Source of the DNA: Paludibacteraceae bacterium
GTDB taxonomy: Bacteria; Bacteroidota; Bacteroidia; Bacteroidales; Paludibacteraceae
NCBI GenBank assembly: GCA_905233375.1
Contig: CAJOEJ010000003.1
Coordinates: forward strand, 1 to 64,000
Length of the DNA stretch: 64,000 bases
Direction: 5' to 3'
This document shows positions 15,565-22,651 of this stretch, piece after piece (position 1 is the first letter of the stretch; the number at the start of each line of letters is the position of its first letter). The notes under the pieces were generated by a model. The model was not told where the DNA came from. It made no database searches and saw only the letters and a program-made list of their open reading frames with translations. The translations under genes and the position numbers were made by a program.

Positions 15565-16482
15565 ATGATCGACACCCACTGCCACATAGACGAAGAAGCG
15601 TTTGCACCGGATCGCGAGGAGGTTATTGCCCGCCAGAAAGAGAGTGGGGTACAAGCAATGATCGTGCCCGGAGTCAATGTTGCTTCTATCCAATCGGTGT
15701 TGGACGTCTGTCGTCAGCATCCCGGTTTTTGTTACCCCGCGCTCGGATTGCATCCCGAAGACGTCAAAGAGAACTGGGAGTCGGACCTTGCTGTCATCGA
15801 AGCCGCTATCCGTTCGAACCGCGACGAGCTGGTCGCTATCGGAGAGATTGGATTGGATTATTATTGGGACAAGACCTATAAGGAGCAGCAGAAAGAAGTG
15901 CTGCGTCGTCAACTCCGTCTGGCGCGTGAACTGAACCTGCCTGTCATCCTCCACAATCGCGAAGCCACAGAAGACATCCTGACTATAGTCAGCGAAATCG
16001 CCAATGACCAGTCACCAATCACTAATGACCAGTCACCAATCGCCAATGACCAATCACCAATGACCAATCTGCAATCCCCTCTCCGTGGTGTCTTCCATTG
16101 TTTCAACGGTAGTGTGGAGACGGCGAAGCAGATACTCGATTTGGGCTTCTATCTCGGCATAGGCGGTGTCCTGACCTTCAAAAACTGCAAACTGGCTGAC
16201 ACACTGATACAATTGAACCAATCCCTAATCGCCAATCAACAATCACCAATGACCAATAACCAATCCTCCTCCCTTGAGGGGAGGTCGGGAGGGGTTATTA
16301 ATCACCTATTATTAGAAACCGACGCCCCCTATATGGCGCCTGTTCCTCATCGCGGGGAACGCAACGAAAGCCGGTTTATCGACTACGTCGCCGATCGTCT
16401 CGCACAAGCGCTCAATTGTACCAAAAATGACCTGATTGGAGTGACAAATACCAATGCAAAGCAACTTTTTTGCATAAAATAA
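15565..16482 (+). CDS. tatD: TatD-family metal-dependent DNase
   Basis: A cytosolic TIM-barrel hydrolase, 305 residues. Metal ligands are all present: H5 and H7 (DTHCHID), Glu in GEIGLDYY, His in ILHNRE, His in VFHCFNG and Asp in LETDAPYM. Two insertions are repeat-encoded: residues about 145-171 (three copies of NDQSPIT-type peptide) and about 219-246 (heptamer peptide followed directly by SSSLEGRSGG from the hairpin repeat). Both fall between catalytic strands, so the barrel can still form. Normal TatD is about 255-265 residues, which matches the size without the inserts. Confidence 0.92.
   Translation: MIDTHCHIDEEAFAPDREEVIARQKESGVQAMIVPGVNVASIQSVLDVCRQHPGFCYPALGLHPEDVKENWESDLAVIEAAIRSNRDELVAIGEIGLDYYWDKTYKEQQKEVLRRQLRLARELNLPVILHNREATEDILTIVSEIANDQSPITNDQSPIANDQSPMTNLQSPLRGVFHCFNGSVETAKQILDLGFYLGIGGVLTFKNCKLADTLIQLNQSLIANQQSPMTNNQSSSLEGRSGGVINHLLLETDAPYMAPVPHRGERNESRFIDYVADRLAQALNCTKNDLIGVTNTNAKQLFCIK
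15998..16072. repeat. Heptamer tract in tatD, first
   Basis: About ten degenerate (C/A)CAATNA units in frame; TGA triplets of AATGACC units fall out of frame. Confidence 0.9.
16222..16297. repeat. Composite heptamer plus hairpin repeat in tatD
   Basis: CCAATCA-type units (16222-16265) abut the CTCCTCCCTTGAGGGGAGG hairpin element (16266-16297), both in frame. Confidence 0.9.
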
Positions 16483-16511
16483 CAACAAATTGAAAAAAAA
16501 ATGCACAATTA

Positions 16512-16543
16512 TTTGCGTATGTGCAAAAAAAGTAGTACCTTTG
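16512..16543 (+). promoter_or_regulatory. Promoter for tRNA-Ser
   Basis: TTTG (16512-16515), 20 bp, TACCTTTG (16536-16543). Confidence 0.8.
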
Positions 16544-16581
16544 TAGCCGATTATGAAAAAAGCGTTCTAATTTTTACAAAA

Positions 16582-16669
16582 GGAGAGATGCTCGAGTGGT
16601 TGAAGAGGCACGCCTGGAAAGCGTGTAAACTCCAAAAGGGTTTCCGGGGTTCGAATCCCCGTCTCTCCG
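16582..16669 (+). tRNA. tRNA-Ser, anticodon GGA
   Basis: Acceptor stem GGAGAGA/TCTCTCC, anticodon loop CTGGAAA at 16614-16620 with anticodon GGA at 16616-16618, a long variable arm typical of class II tRNAs, T loop TTCGAAT, and discriminator G. The CCA end is not encoded. Confidence 0.95.
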
Positions 16670-16710
16670 CAAAGGATTTCACAAAAGACGCGAGTCCAAG
16701 CTTGCTTGAG

Positions 16711-16738
16711 TTAAATCCCCGTAGGAGAGAATCTCCGC
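16711..16738 (+). pseudogene. Partial duplicate of the tRNA 3-prime end
   Basis: TTAAATCCCCGT then AGGAGAGAA and TCTCCGC resembles the T-arm and acceptor of the tRNA 50 bp upstream (TTCGAATCCCCGTCTCTCCGC). It may be a relic of integration at the tRNA or a decayed copy. Weak evidence. Confidence 0.35.
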
Positions 16739-16792
16739 TAAAATGCCAATTAATACAAAAACACAAATAAATCAAATTAATTTTTTATTCTC

Positions 16793-17614
16793 ATGAAAAA
16801 AGTATTTGCAACCCTTACAGTGCTCGCTATGCTCACTTTTGGCAGCGCAGCAGTAATGGCACAGGATGCGGCTCCTGCTGAGGAAGCTGCAGTAGAGAAC
16901 GTTGACGAGGCTGCTCCCGCAGCGGTAGAAGAAGTAGCTGAGGCTCCGGCTGAGGAAGCAGGTGGTCTGGTAGCTCTTCACAAAACGTTGAAGACGAAAT
17001 TTATTGAAGGTGGTGCCGGATTTATGGCATTGACCCTCGTTACTCTTGTTTTCGGTCTTGCTCTCTGTATCGAGCGTATTATCTATTTGTCCTTGAGCAA
17101 AACCAACACCAAAGAGTTGCTCGCTAATGTCGAGGCTGCTTTGAAGGAAGGCGGTATCGAGAAAGCATTGGAGGTTTGCCGTAATACACGTGGACCGGTC
17201 GCTTCGATTTTCTATCAGGGTCTGAGCCGTTATGACGAAGGTATCGACGTAGTGGAGAAGACTGTTGCTTCCTACGGTGGTGTACAGCTCGGTCTGTTGG
17301 AGAAGAACCTCTCCTGGATCACCCTCTTCATCGCGATCGCTCCGTCTCTCGGATTCTTGGGTACCATCATCGGTATGATCGAGGCGTTCGATAAGATCCA
17401 ACAGGTAGGTGATATCTCTGCAACCGTTGTTGCCGGTGGTATCAAGGTCGCTCTGTTGACCACCCTCCTCGGTTTGATTATTGCTGTTGTTCTGCAGTTG
17501 TTCTACAACTATATCCTGAGCCTCGTTGAGGGTCTGGTAAATGAGATGGAGGACAGCTCGATTAGCCTGCTCGATATCGTAGTAGAGTACGACGCTGCCC
17601 AGAAGAAGAAATAA
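16793..17614 (+). CDS. exbB: ExbB/TolQ/MotA-family proton channel subunit
   Basis: Inner-membrane part of the motor that energises TonB-dependent outer-membrane transport. The 273-residue protein has a cleavable signal peptide (about 1-24, ..AAVMAQ), an Ala/Glu/Pro-rich periplasmic stretch (25-57), and three membrane helices: about 77-97, 172-198 and 212-240. The conserved region APSLGFLGTIIGMIEAF precedes TM3. It leads the exbB-x-exbD-exbD operon usual in Bacteroidetes and supports transporters such as the BtuB receptor in this window. Confidence 0.92.
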   Translation: MKKVFATLTVLAMLTFGSAAVMAQDAAPAEEAAVENVDEAAPAAVEEVAEAPAEEAGGLVALHKTLKTKFIEGGAGFMALTLVTLVFGLALCIERIIYLSLSKTNTKELLANVEAALKEGGIEKALEVCRNTRGPVASIFYQGLSRYDEGIDVVEKTVASYGGVQLGLLEKNLSWITLFIAIAPSLGFLGTIIGMIEAFDKIQQVGDISATVVAGGIKVALLTTLLGLIIAVVLQLFYNYILSLVEGLVNEMEDSSISLLDIVVEYDAAQKKK

Positions 17615-17663
17615 TAGTCGTTTGAAATGACTTGAGACAGTTTGAAGGTTTGAGAGTTAACGA

Positions 17664-17704
17664 CCAAACGATATCAAACGTCATCAAACAATATCAAACA
17701 AACA
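17664..17704. repeat. Degenerate 10-bp tandem repeat in the exbB operon
   Basis: CAAACGATAT, CAAACGTCAT, CAAACAATAT, CAAAC between exbB and the next gene; another short-period intergenic repeat in this window. Confidence 0.7.
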
Positions 17705-17724
17705 ATTTAAAAATTCTGAGCAAT

Positions 17725-18201
17725 ATGAAAAACTATAAATTGATACCTAAGATTACCCTTTGGACGCTGCTGGCGTTGGGCATCGTTTTCATCGCGATGT
17801 TCTTCTTCGGTGGCTCTAACGGTAGTCTCGAGGTAGCCGGAGACTATCTGGATATCCCCCGTTTCTCCGATGCTTTCCTCATCTGGAACTATATCCTCTT
17901 CGGACTCGTAGTTCTCATTACTCTGGCTGTTGTGGTAGTGGAGTTCGTCAACAACCTGAAGACGAACCGTCGCAAAGCGTACATGACGCTCGGTATCGTC
18001 TGCGGTTTTGTCGCTCTGGCACTCATCTGCTGGTTCCTCGGTAGCCCGGAGAAAATTAACATCATTGGATATGAGGGTACGGATAACGAAGGCGCATGGG
18101 CACAACTCGCTGACGCCGTTATCTATGCTTGCTACTTCCTCGTTTGCGCTACCATCGGTACGATGATCTGGGGATATATCCATACTAAAAGACTGAAGTA
18201 A
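17725..18201 (+). CDS. Membrane protein of the ExbB-ExbD operon
   Basis: A 158-residue protein with four predicted membrane helices (about 10-30, 55-80, 91-111 and 131-150). It lies between exbB and exbD, a position held by a similar small membrane protein in other Bacteroidetes, so it may be an accessory to the motor complex. Function unproven. I start it at 17725; the 90 nt before carry a degenerate 10-bp repeat (CAAACGATAT, CAAACGTCAT, CAAACAATAT) and no coding signal. Confidence 0.78.
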   Translation: MKNYKLIPKITLWTLLALGIVFIAMFFFGGSNGSLEVAGDYLDIPRFSDAFLIWNYILFGLVVLITLAVVVVEFVNNLKTNRRKAYMTLGIVCGFVALALICWFLGSPEKINIIGYEGTDNEGAWAQLADAVIYACYFLVCATIGTMIWGYIHTKRLK

Positions 18202-18213
18202 ATCACATTTATC

Positions 18214-18792
18214 ATGGCAAAGAAAGTCCCACAGATCAACGCCAGCTCTATGGCGGACATCTCGTTCCTGTTGCTGATTTTCTTCTTGGTGACCACCTCT
18301 ATGGATGTGAACCAAGGACTGGCTCGCCGTCTGCCTGCGCCTATTCCACCCGACCAGAAAGTGGAAGATAAGGATATTAACAAACGCAACCTGTTGGTAG
18401 TGAAGATCAACTCCGCGAACCAACTGATGGTACAAGGCCAGTTGATGGATGTGAAGCAACTTCGCGAGAGGGCGAAAGAGTTCATTAAGAACGAGAATAA
18501 CGCGGATTATTATCCCAAGTTGTTCGAAGAGGATTTCGGTGCTCCCTTCGGTGTGATCAAATACACCAAGGATCACGTCATCTCCGTTCAGAACGACGTC
18601 GATACACGCTATCAGGCGTACCTCGATGTGCAGAATGAGCTCGTAGCCGCGTATAACGAATTGCGTGAAGAATGCGCGCAGAAGTATTTCCATAAGGCTT
18701 ACAACGAACTCGACGAGGACCAGCAAAAGCAAATCCAAAAGATTTATCCTCAGAAGATTTCGGAAGCTGAACCTAAAAATTACGGTAACTAA
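18214..18792 (+). CDS. exbD: ExbD/TolR-family protein, first copy
   Basis: Proton-motive-force coupling partner of ExbB. The 192-residue protein has a single N-terminal membrane helix (about 17-30, ISFLLLIFFLVTTSM) with the conserved Asp at D15 just before it (SMADISFLL), then a periplasmic domain that is longer than in enterobacterial ExbD and rich in charged residues (about 90-192). It starts 12 nt after the preceding gene. Confidence 0.9.
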   Translation: MAKKVPQINASSMADISFLLLIFFLVTTSMDVNQGLARRLPAPIPPDQKVEDKDINKRNLLVVKINSANQLMVQGQLMDVKQLRERAKEFIKNENNADYYPKLFEEDFGAPFGVIKYTKDHVISVQNDVDTRYQAYLDVQNELVAAYNELREECAQKYFHKAYNELDEDQQKQIQKIYPQKISEAEPKNYGN

Positions 18793-18793
18793 T

Positions 18794-19264
18794 ATGGCTA
18801 AGATTCGTAGAAATGAGAAACGTGAGATGCCGGCGCTCAATACGTCGTCTCTCCCTGATATTATCTTCATGCTGCTCTTCTTCTTCATGTCGGTTACGTC
18901 AATGAAGGAGGTGACCTACAAGGTGCAGTTCCAAAACCCGCAGGCTACCGAGCTTACCAAGCTGGAGAAGAAATCCCTCGTGCGCTATATCTACGTAGGT
19001 ACTCCTACCGCAGAGTTCCGCAAGCAGTACGGTGCGGAAACGCGTATCCAGTTGGACGACGCTTTTGCTGAGACGAAAGAGATTGGCGAGTATATCGTCA
19101 ATGAGCGTTCGTCGATGAAAGAGTCCGACCAGGGTTTGATGACCGTTTCCATCAAAGCCGACAAGGAGACCAAGATGGGTGTCATCGCTGACATCAAGCA
19201 GGAGCTCCGTCGCGCTTATGCACTCAAGATCAGTTACGCTGCTACCCAGCGCACCAGTTATTAA
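18794..19264 (+). CDS. exbD: ExbD/TolR-family protein, second copy
   Basis: A paralogue of the preceding gene, 156 residues, with the same plan: basic N-terminus, functional Asp in LPDIIFMLLFFFM (about residue 22), one membrane helix and a periplasmic domain. Its ATG follows the upstream stop by 1 nt. Two different ExbD copies probably form a heteromeric motor with ExbB. A strong hairpin at 19294-19327 ends the operon. Confidence 0.9.
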   Translation: MAKIRRNEKREMPALNTSSLPDIIFMLLFFFMSVTSMKEVTYKVQFQNPQATELTKLEKKSLVRYIYVGTPTAEFRKQYGAETRIQLDDAFAETKEIGEYIVNERSSMKESDQGLMTVSIKADKETKMGVIADIKQELRRAYALKISYAATQRTSY

Positions 19265-19293
19265 GTCAATTAATTCAATTCAATTGACATGCA

Positions 19294-19327
19294 CAATTAA
19301 AGCCATCCTTCCGGGTGGCTTTAATTG
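19294..19327. terminator. Hairpin terminator, probably bidirectional
   Basis: Perfect 12-bp stem CAATTAAAGCCA/TGGCTTTAATTG with a 10-nt loop between convergent exbD and esterase genes. The A/T-rich base can act in both directions. Confidence 0.8.
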
Positions 19328-19334
19328 TTCCAAT

Positions 19335-19365
19335 CAATCACCAATGACCAATAACCAATCACCTC
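19335..19365. repeat. Heptamer tract at the 3-prime end of the esterase gene
   Basis: CAATCAC/CAATGAC/CAATAAC units. The esterase stop codon (TGA on the minus strand) lies within the last unit. Confidence 0.85.
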
Positions 19366-20714
19366 AACCGTTTTCCGGTGATCTTGATGTCGCCGAGCTG
19401 AAGGTATTTGTTCTTTTGCGGTTTGCCTTTGGAGTCGTACCAAGGCAGGATGCGGATGTAGAGCGTCTGACCTGCGGGTATCAGAATCGGCTGGTTCAAA
19501 CGGATAAGCATGGGTTTGTCTTTCTGCAGCGCCGTGTTCTCATAGATCGTTGTCACGCCGCTGAACGACTCGCCAAAACCGTAGTTGATATGGATATTCA
19601 TGCCGTTTCCGCCTTTCACAAACACCGGCACAATCATGGTTTCAATGACCATTCCTTTTTTCTTCTCCGCGCTGATGGCATATTCGATATAGCGGTTTGC
19701 TACCTCGTCTATCTCTCCTGCGGGCCAGTTGCCGCTGGTCGGTTCATAGCCGTTATAATGCTTTCTCATATTCTTGAGTGTGAGCACGTGCAGGTCCTGC
19801 TTGACAGGTGTGCCTTTTGCGTCAAAAGCCGCCTTCTTGCCTTCTTCCTCAATGCGTTGCGCGTAGGCGTGCATGGCTGCATCGCCCGGGCGGCTTAACC
19901 AGGATCTGAGTTCGTTCAGCTCGTTGGACCCGTCAATTAATTTGCTTGCCAATAGAGCAACAGCCAGACCACCTTCTGCAGAAGTGTGGGTCTTGTCCCC
20001 GCAGTTGAAATAATGCTCCATACAGAAGTCTTTGCCCAAGCGCTCGAACTCTTTCAGACTGGATGCTGTCATATCCAGAAACGGCACGTCCATCTCTTCT
20101 GCCACTTCGCGCATACAGCGGACATAGTCCTTGTCCTTTGTACCTTCTGCATCGTCCCATTGTCCTGCCAGTTTGTGTCTGCCTTCATCATTGATCTTGC
20201 CGTCTTTGAAGTACGCGCGGCATATAGGACTCATCAATATCGGTGTCACATCCGCCTCGCGTGCCTCGCGCACGTACTTGCGCAGGTATTCCTTATAGGT
20301 CGTGTTCGGCTCTGTTCCGCGCATGTCGGTAATGGTGTCTCTTACGCCTTGCGCACGGAGGTCGCTGTTATGGACATAGACATCCTCCCCCTTGCATTTC
20401 TCGTCGTTGTGGGCGAACTGGATGATGAGGTAGTCGCCGGCTTGCATCTGGGATTTCACACTCCGCCAGAGGCTCTCCGTCTCGTAGAACGTACGTGTAC
20501 TCGCACCGCTCTTGCCGCGGTTGTTCACCTCCACGCTGTCCGGGTTAAAAAACGCCTGAAGGTACATTCCCCAGCCGCGTTTCGGCGTAGCCGCAGGGTG
20601 GTAATGGGACATCGTGCTGTCGCCGATCGTGTGTACTTTGCGTTTGGCTGCCTGCAATGGAACCAGTACGGTCATCAGTACGAGTAACAAAAGGATTCGA
20701 TTCTTCATATGCAT
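19359..20714 (-). CDS. Secreted SGNH-hydrolase, rhamnogalacturonan acetylesterase-like
   Basis: A 451-residue exported esterase that by family removes acetyl groups from pectin side chains or similar glycans (CE12-like). Signal peptide about 1-22 (..VPLQA). SGNH blocks: GDST with nucleophile S33, RGKSGASTR with Gly, QFAHND at 99-104 with Asn103, and D240/H243 in DKTHTS. A C-terminal domain (about 300-451) of beta character is probably carbohydrate-binding. No sus-like genes adjoin it. Confidence 0.87.
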   Translation of the reverse strand: MHMKNRILLLLVLMTVLVPLQAAKRKVHTIGDSTMSHYHPAATPKRGWGMYLQAFFNPDSVEVNNRGKSGASTRTFYETESLWRSVKSQMQAGDYLIIQFAHNDEKCKGEDVYVHNSDLRAQGVRDTITDMRGTEPNTTYKEYLRKYVREAREADVTPILMSPICRAYFKDGKINDEGRHKLAGQWDDAEGTKDKDYVRCMREVAEEMDVPFLDMTASSLKEFERLGKDFCMEHYFNCGDKTHTSAEGGLAVALLASKLIDGSNELNELRSWLSRPGDAAMHAYAQRIEEEGKKAAFDAKGTPVKQDLHVLTLKNMRKHYNGYEPTSGNWPAGEIDEVANRYIEYAISAEKKKGMVIETMIVPVFVKGGNGMNIHINYGFGESFSGVTTIYENTALQKDKPMLIRLNQPILIPAGQTLYIRILPWYDSKGKPQKNKYLQLGDIKITGKRLR

Positions 20715-20737
20715 GAAAAAATGTGTTAAACTGACTG

Positions 20738-20769
20738 CAAAGGTACGATATTTTTTTTAATTACGCAAA
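20738..20769 (-). promoter_or_regulatory. Promoter for the esterase
   Basis: Minus-strand TACCTTTG (20738-20745) and TTTG (20766-20769), 20-bp spacing. Confidence 0.8.
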
Positions 20770-20803
20770 CTTTTTGAAATATAATTCATAATTGACGCTT
20801 TTT

Positions 20804-20835
20804 TTTGCATATTTGAAAAAAAAGTTGTACCTTTG
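20804..20835 (+). promoter_or_regulatory. Promoter for rsmE
   Basis: TTTG (20804-20807), 20 bp, TACCTTTG (20828-20835), divergent from the esterase promoter. The leader of about 115 nt holds a hairpin element and heptamers. Confidence 0.8.
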
Positions 20836-20867
20836 CACCCTGAAACAAATAACAACGCCAATCACCC

Positions 20868-20906
20868 GGAACGTCCTCCCGTCAAACGGGAGGAGTGGCC
20901 TCCGCC
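20868..20906 (+). repeat. GGAACGTC..GTGGCCTCCGCC hairpin element, copy 1
   Basis: GGAACGTCCTCCCG, a short loop, then CGGGAGGAGTGGCC and TCCGCC: a 7-bp stem in the rsmE leader. A second copy at 48037-48094 carries extra sequence in its loop. Confidence 0.8.
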
Positions 20907-20927
20907 GAGAAGGGCGATAATAAATGA

Positions 20928-20957
20928 CCAATCACCAATAACCAATCACCAATCACC
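20928..20957. repeat. Heptamer tract in the rsmE leader
   Basis: CCAATCA/CCAATAA units ending 2 nt before the rsmE ATG. Confidence 0.85.
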
Positions 20958-20958
20958 C

Positions 20959-21675
20959 ATGTATTTATTTTATTGTCCGGACATAGAGACCTGTCAGACG
21001 CTATCGGAGGAAGAGAGTGCGCATTGTGTGCGTGTGCTGCGTTACACCCTTGGGGATGAGATCCTTATTACGGACGGTCGTGGAACCACCTATACCGCGC
21101 GTATCACCAATCCACATCCCAAGCATTGTGATTTCGAGATCCTCTCTTCCGAAAAGCAGGAACCGCATCATGCTTTTCATCTGCATATCGGCATCGCGCC
21201 GACCAAGAACATTGAGCGCCTGGAGTGGATGGTGGAGAAATGTACGGAGATTGGCGTGGATGAGATCACGCCGCTCTTGTGCCGTTTCTCCGAACGCAAG
21301 GCGCTTCGTTCCGACCGTCTGGAGAAGATCATCCTCTCTGCCGCCAAGCAGAGCCTCACGCCTTATCTGCCTGTCTTGCACGAACTGACCCCCTATGATG
21401 AGTTCATCCGGGCGCAAAGTGACAAAGCGCGGAGTACGAACGCGCAGAACTTCATCGCCCATTGTTATAAGGAGGACAAACGGGTGCTTAAAGACGAGAT
21501 AGAGCGGGGCAGGGACGTCTTGGTGCTTATTGGTCCCGAAGGCGATTTTAGCGAGAAAGAAGTGAGTGACGCGCTGGCTATGGGGTTCATTCCCGTCAGT
21601 TTGGGAAACAGCCGTCTCCGCACAGAGACAGCCGGTGTCGTCGCCTGCCATACTGCCGTGCTCATAAATGAGTAA
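20959..21675 (+). CDS. rsmE: 16S rRNA (uracil-1498 N3)-methyltransferase
   Basis: Methylates U1498 of 16S rRNA. The 238-residue protein has an N-terminal PUA-like domain (about 1-70) and a SPOUT methyltransferase domain with the knot motifs LIGPEGDFSEKEV and SLGNSRLRTETAGVVA. The ATG at 20959 begins MYLFYCPD, as in relatives; further upstream the frame reads through repeat sequence only. It is followed by the PAP2 gene, separated by heptamers. Confidence 0.93.
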   Translation: MYLFYCPDIETCQTLSEEESAHCVRVLRYTLGDEILITDGRGTTYTARITNPHPKHCDFEILSSEKQEPHHAFHLHIGIAPTKNIERLEWMVEKCTEIGVDEITPLLCRFSERKALRSDRLEKIILSAAKQSLTPYLPVLHELTPYDEFIRAQSDKARSTNAQNFIAHCYKEDKRVLKDEIERGRDVLVLIGPEGDFSEKEVSDALAMGFIPVSLGNSRLRTETAGVVACHTAVLINE

Positions 21676-21720
21676 ATCACCAATCCCTAATGTCCAATCA
21701 CCAATAACCAATAACCAATG
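21676..21720. repeat. Heptamer tract between rsmE and the PAP2 gene
   Basis: CCAATCC, CCAATCA, CCAATAA, CCAATAA, CCAATG: the final unit contains the ATG start of the PAP2 gene (21718-21720). Confidence 0.88.
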
Positions 21721-22305
21721 TCTCTCGACACCTCCATATTATTATGGATCAACGGCCATCACGCCGAATGGGCGGACACCTTCTTCTGGACGGTCAGCCG
21801 TGCCCGTACATGGATACCGCTCTATGTGCTGTTGGCGGGATTGGTCGCGTACCGTTATCGTAACTGGAAGACGGTTCTGCTGATCCTTGTCGGTTTCGGC
21901 GTGGCGGTCGGTTTGAGTGACTGGATATGCAGCGGAGTGCTCAAACCGCTGGTATGCCGCTTGCGTCCTACCCATGAACCGTCTATCGACCCCTTGCATC
22001 TGGTCAAGGGCTATATAGGCGGCAAGTACGGTTTTTGCAGCTCCCATGCTGCGAACACGATGGCTGTCGGTGGCTTGTTCAGCCTGCTGTACCGTAACAA
22101 AACAGCCACCGTCGGTCTCATGACCTGGGTGGCTTTGAATGCATACAGCCGCATGTATTTAGGGGTGCATTACCCCTCTGATATCTTGTGCGGGCTGCTT
22201 ATCGGCTCTCTGTTTGCGGCTGTGGTCTATGCGGCGCTGGTCCGTTTGGGGATAGACCGTTTGCGCCGCGGGGACGGCGGGGCTGCTCTGCAGGGTGGTT
22301 CATAA
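21718..22305 (+). CDS. PAP2-family membrane phosphatase
   Basis: An integral membrane phosphatase of 195 residues, probably acting on a lipid phosphate such as undecaprenyl-PP or phosphatidylglycerol phosphate. Motif 1 KPLVCRLRP, motif 2 SSHAANT (usually PSGH, here SSHA with the His kept) and motif 3 SRMYLGVHYPSD are present, with about five to six membrane helices. The last 107 bp, coding the final helix and a GDGGAALQGGS tail, overlap the opposite-strand gene. Confidence 0.87.
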   Translation: MSLDTSILLWINGHHAEWADTFFWTVSRARTWIPLYVLLAGLVAYRYRNWKTVLLILVGFGVAVGLSDWICSGVLKPLVCRLRPTHEPSIDPLHLVKGYIGGKYGFCSSHAANTMAVGGLFSLLYRNKTATVGLMTWVALNAYSRMYLGVHYPSDILCGLLIGSLFAAVVYAALVRLGIDRLRRGDGGAALQGGS

Positions 22306-22609
22306 ACCGGTCGAACTCCTCCGGCGTCAGGAGTTTTTTGAGCTCCTCCACGATGGAGTTCATACGCGCGAACTCCTGTGCACGGCTCAGACCCGTCCTG
22401 CGCAAACGGGCGAACTTAAGATGCATCTTGTACAACGTATCGATGCGCACCGAGTCCTGAATGCCCAACTCGCGCACCAGACGCTCAGTCTGCTTGACTG
22501 CCTCCTCCTCCGGAGTACGTTGCAAACGAGCCGGAACAGCGTCCTGAGCCGGCATAACGCCTCCGAAAAAGGCGATAAGTAACAATAAGAGCAATACACG
22601 TTTATTCAT
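22199..22609 (-). CDS. Small exported protein, Spy/CpxP-like helical
   Basis: A 136-residue protein with a signal peptide (about 1-22, MNKRVLLLLLLIAFFGGVMPA) and an alpha-helical core rich in Arg/Glu (ERLVRELGIQDSVRIDTL.., ..MNSIVEELKKLLTPEEFDRFM). The LTPEEFDRF ending resembles the LTxxQ pattern of Spy/CpxP periplasmic chaperones and of Bacteroidetes relatives. The C-terminal 30 residues are Pro/Arg-rich and lie antisense to the PAP2 gene, so they are probably unstructured. It is divergent from the LolC/E gene. Confidence 0.7.
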   Translation of the reverse strand: MNKRVLLLLLLIAFFGGVMPAQDAVPARLQRTPEEEAVKQTERLVRELGIQDSVRIDTLYKMHLKFARLRRTGLSRAQEFARMNSIVEELKKLLTPEEFDRFMNHPAEQPRRPRGANGLSPNGPAPHRPQPQTESR

Positions 22610-22651
22610 AGAATAATCCTTTTGGGTAACAAAAAACATACAACAAAAATT

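Noticed and set aside
17707..18888. 393-residue frame on the minus strand
   Set aside because: Antisense to three well-supported ExbB/ExbD operon genes; no family features.
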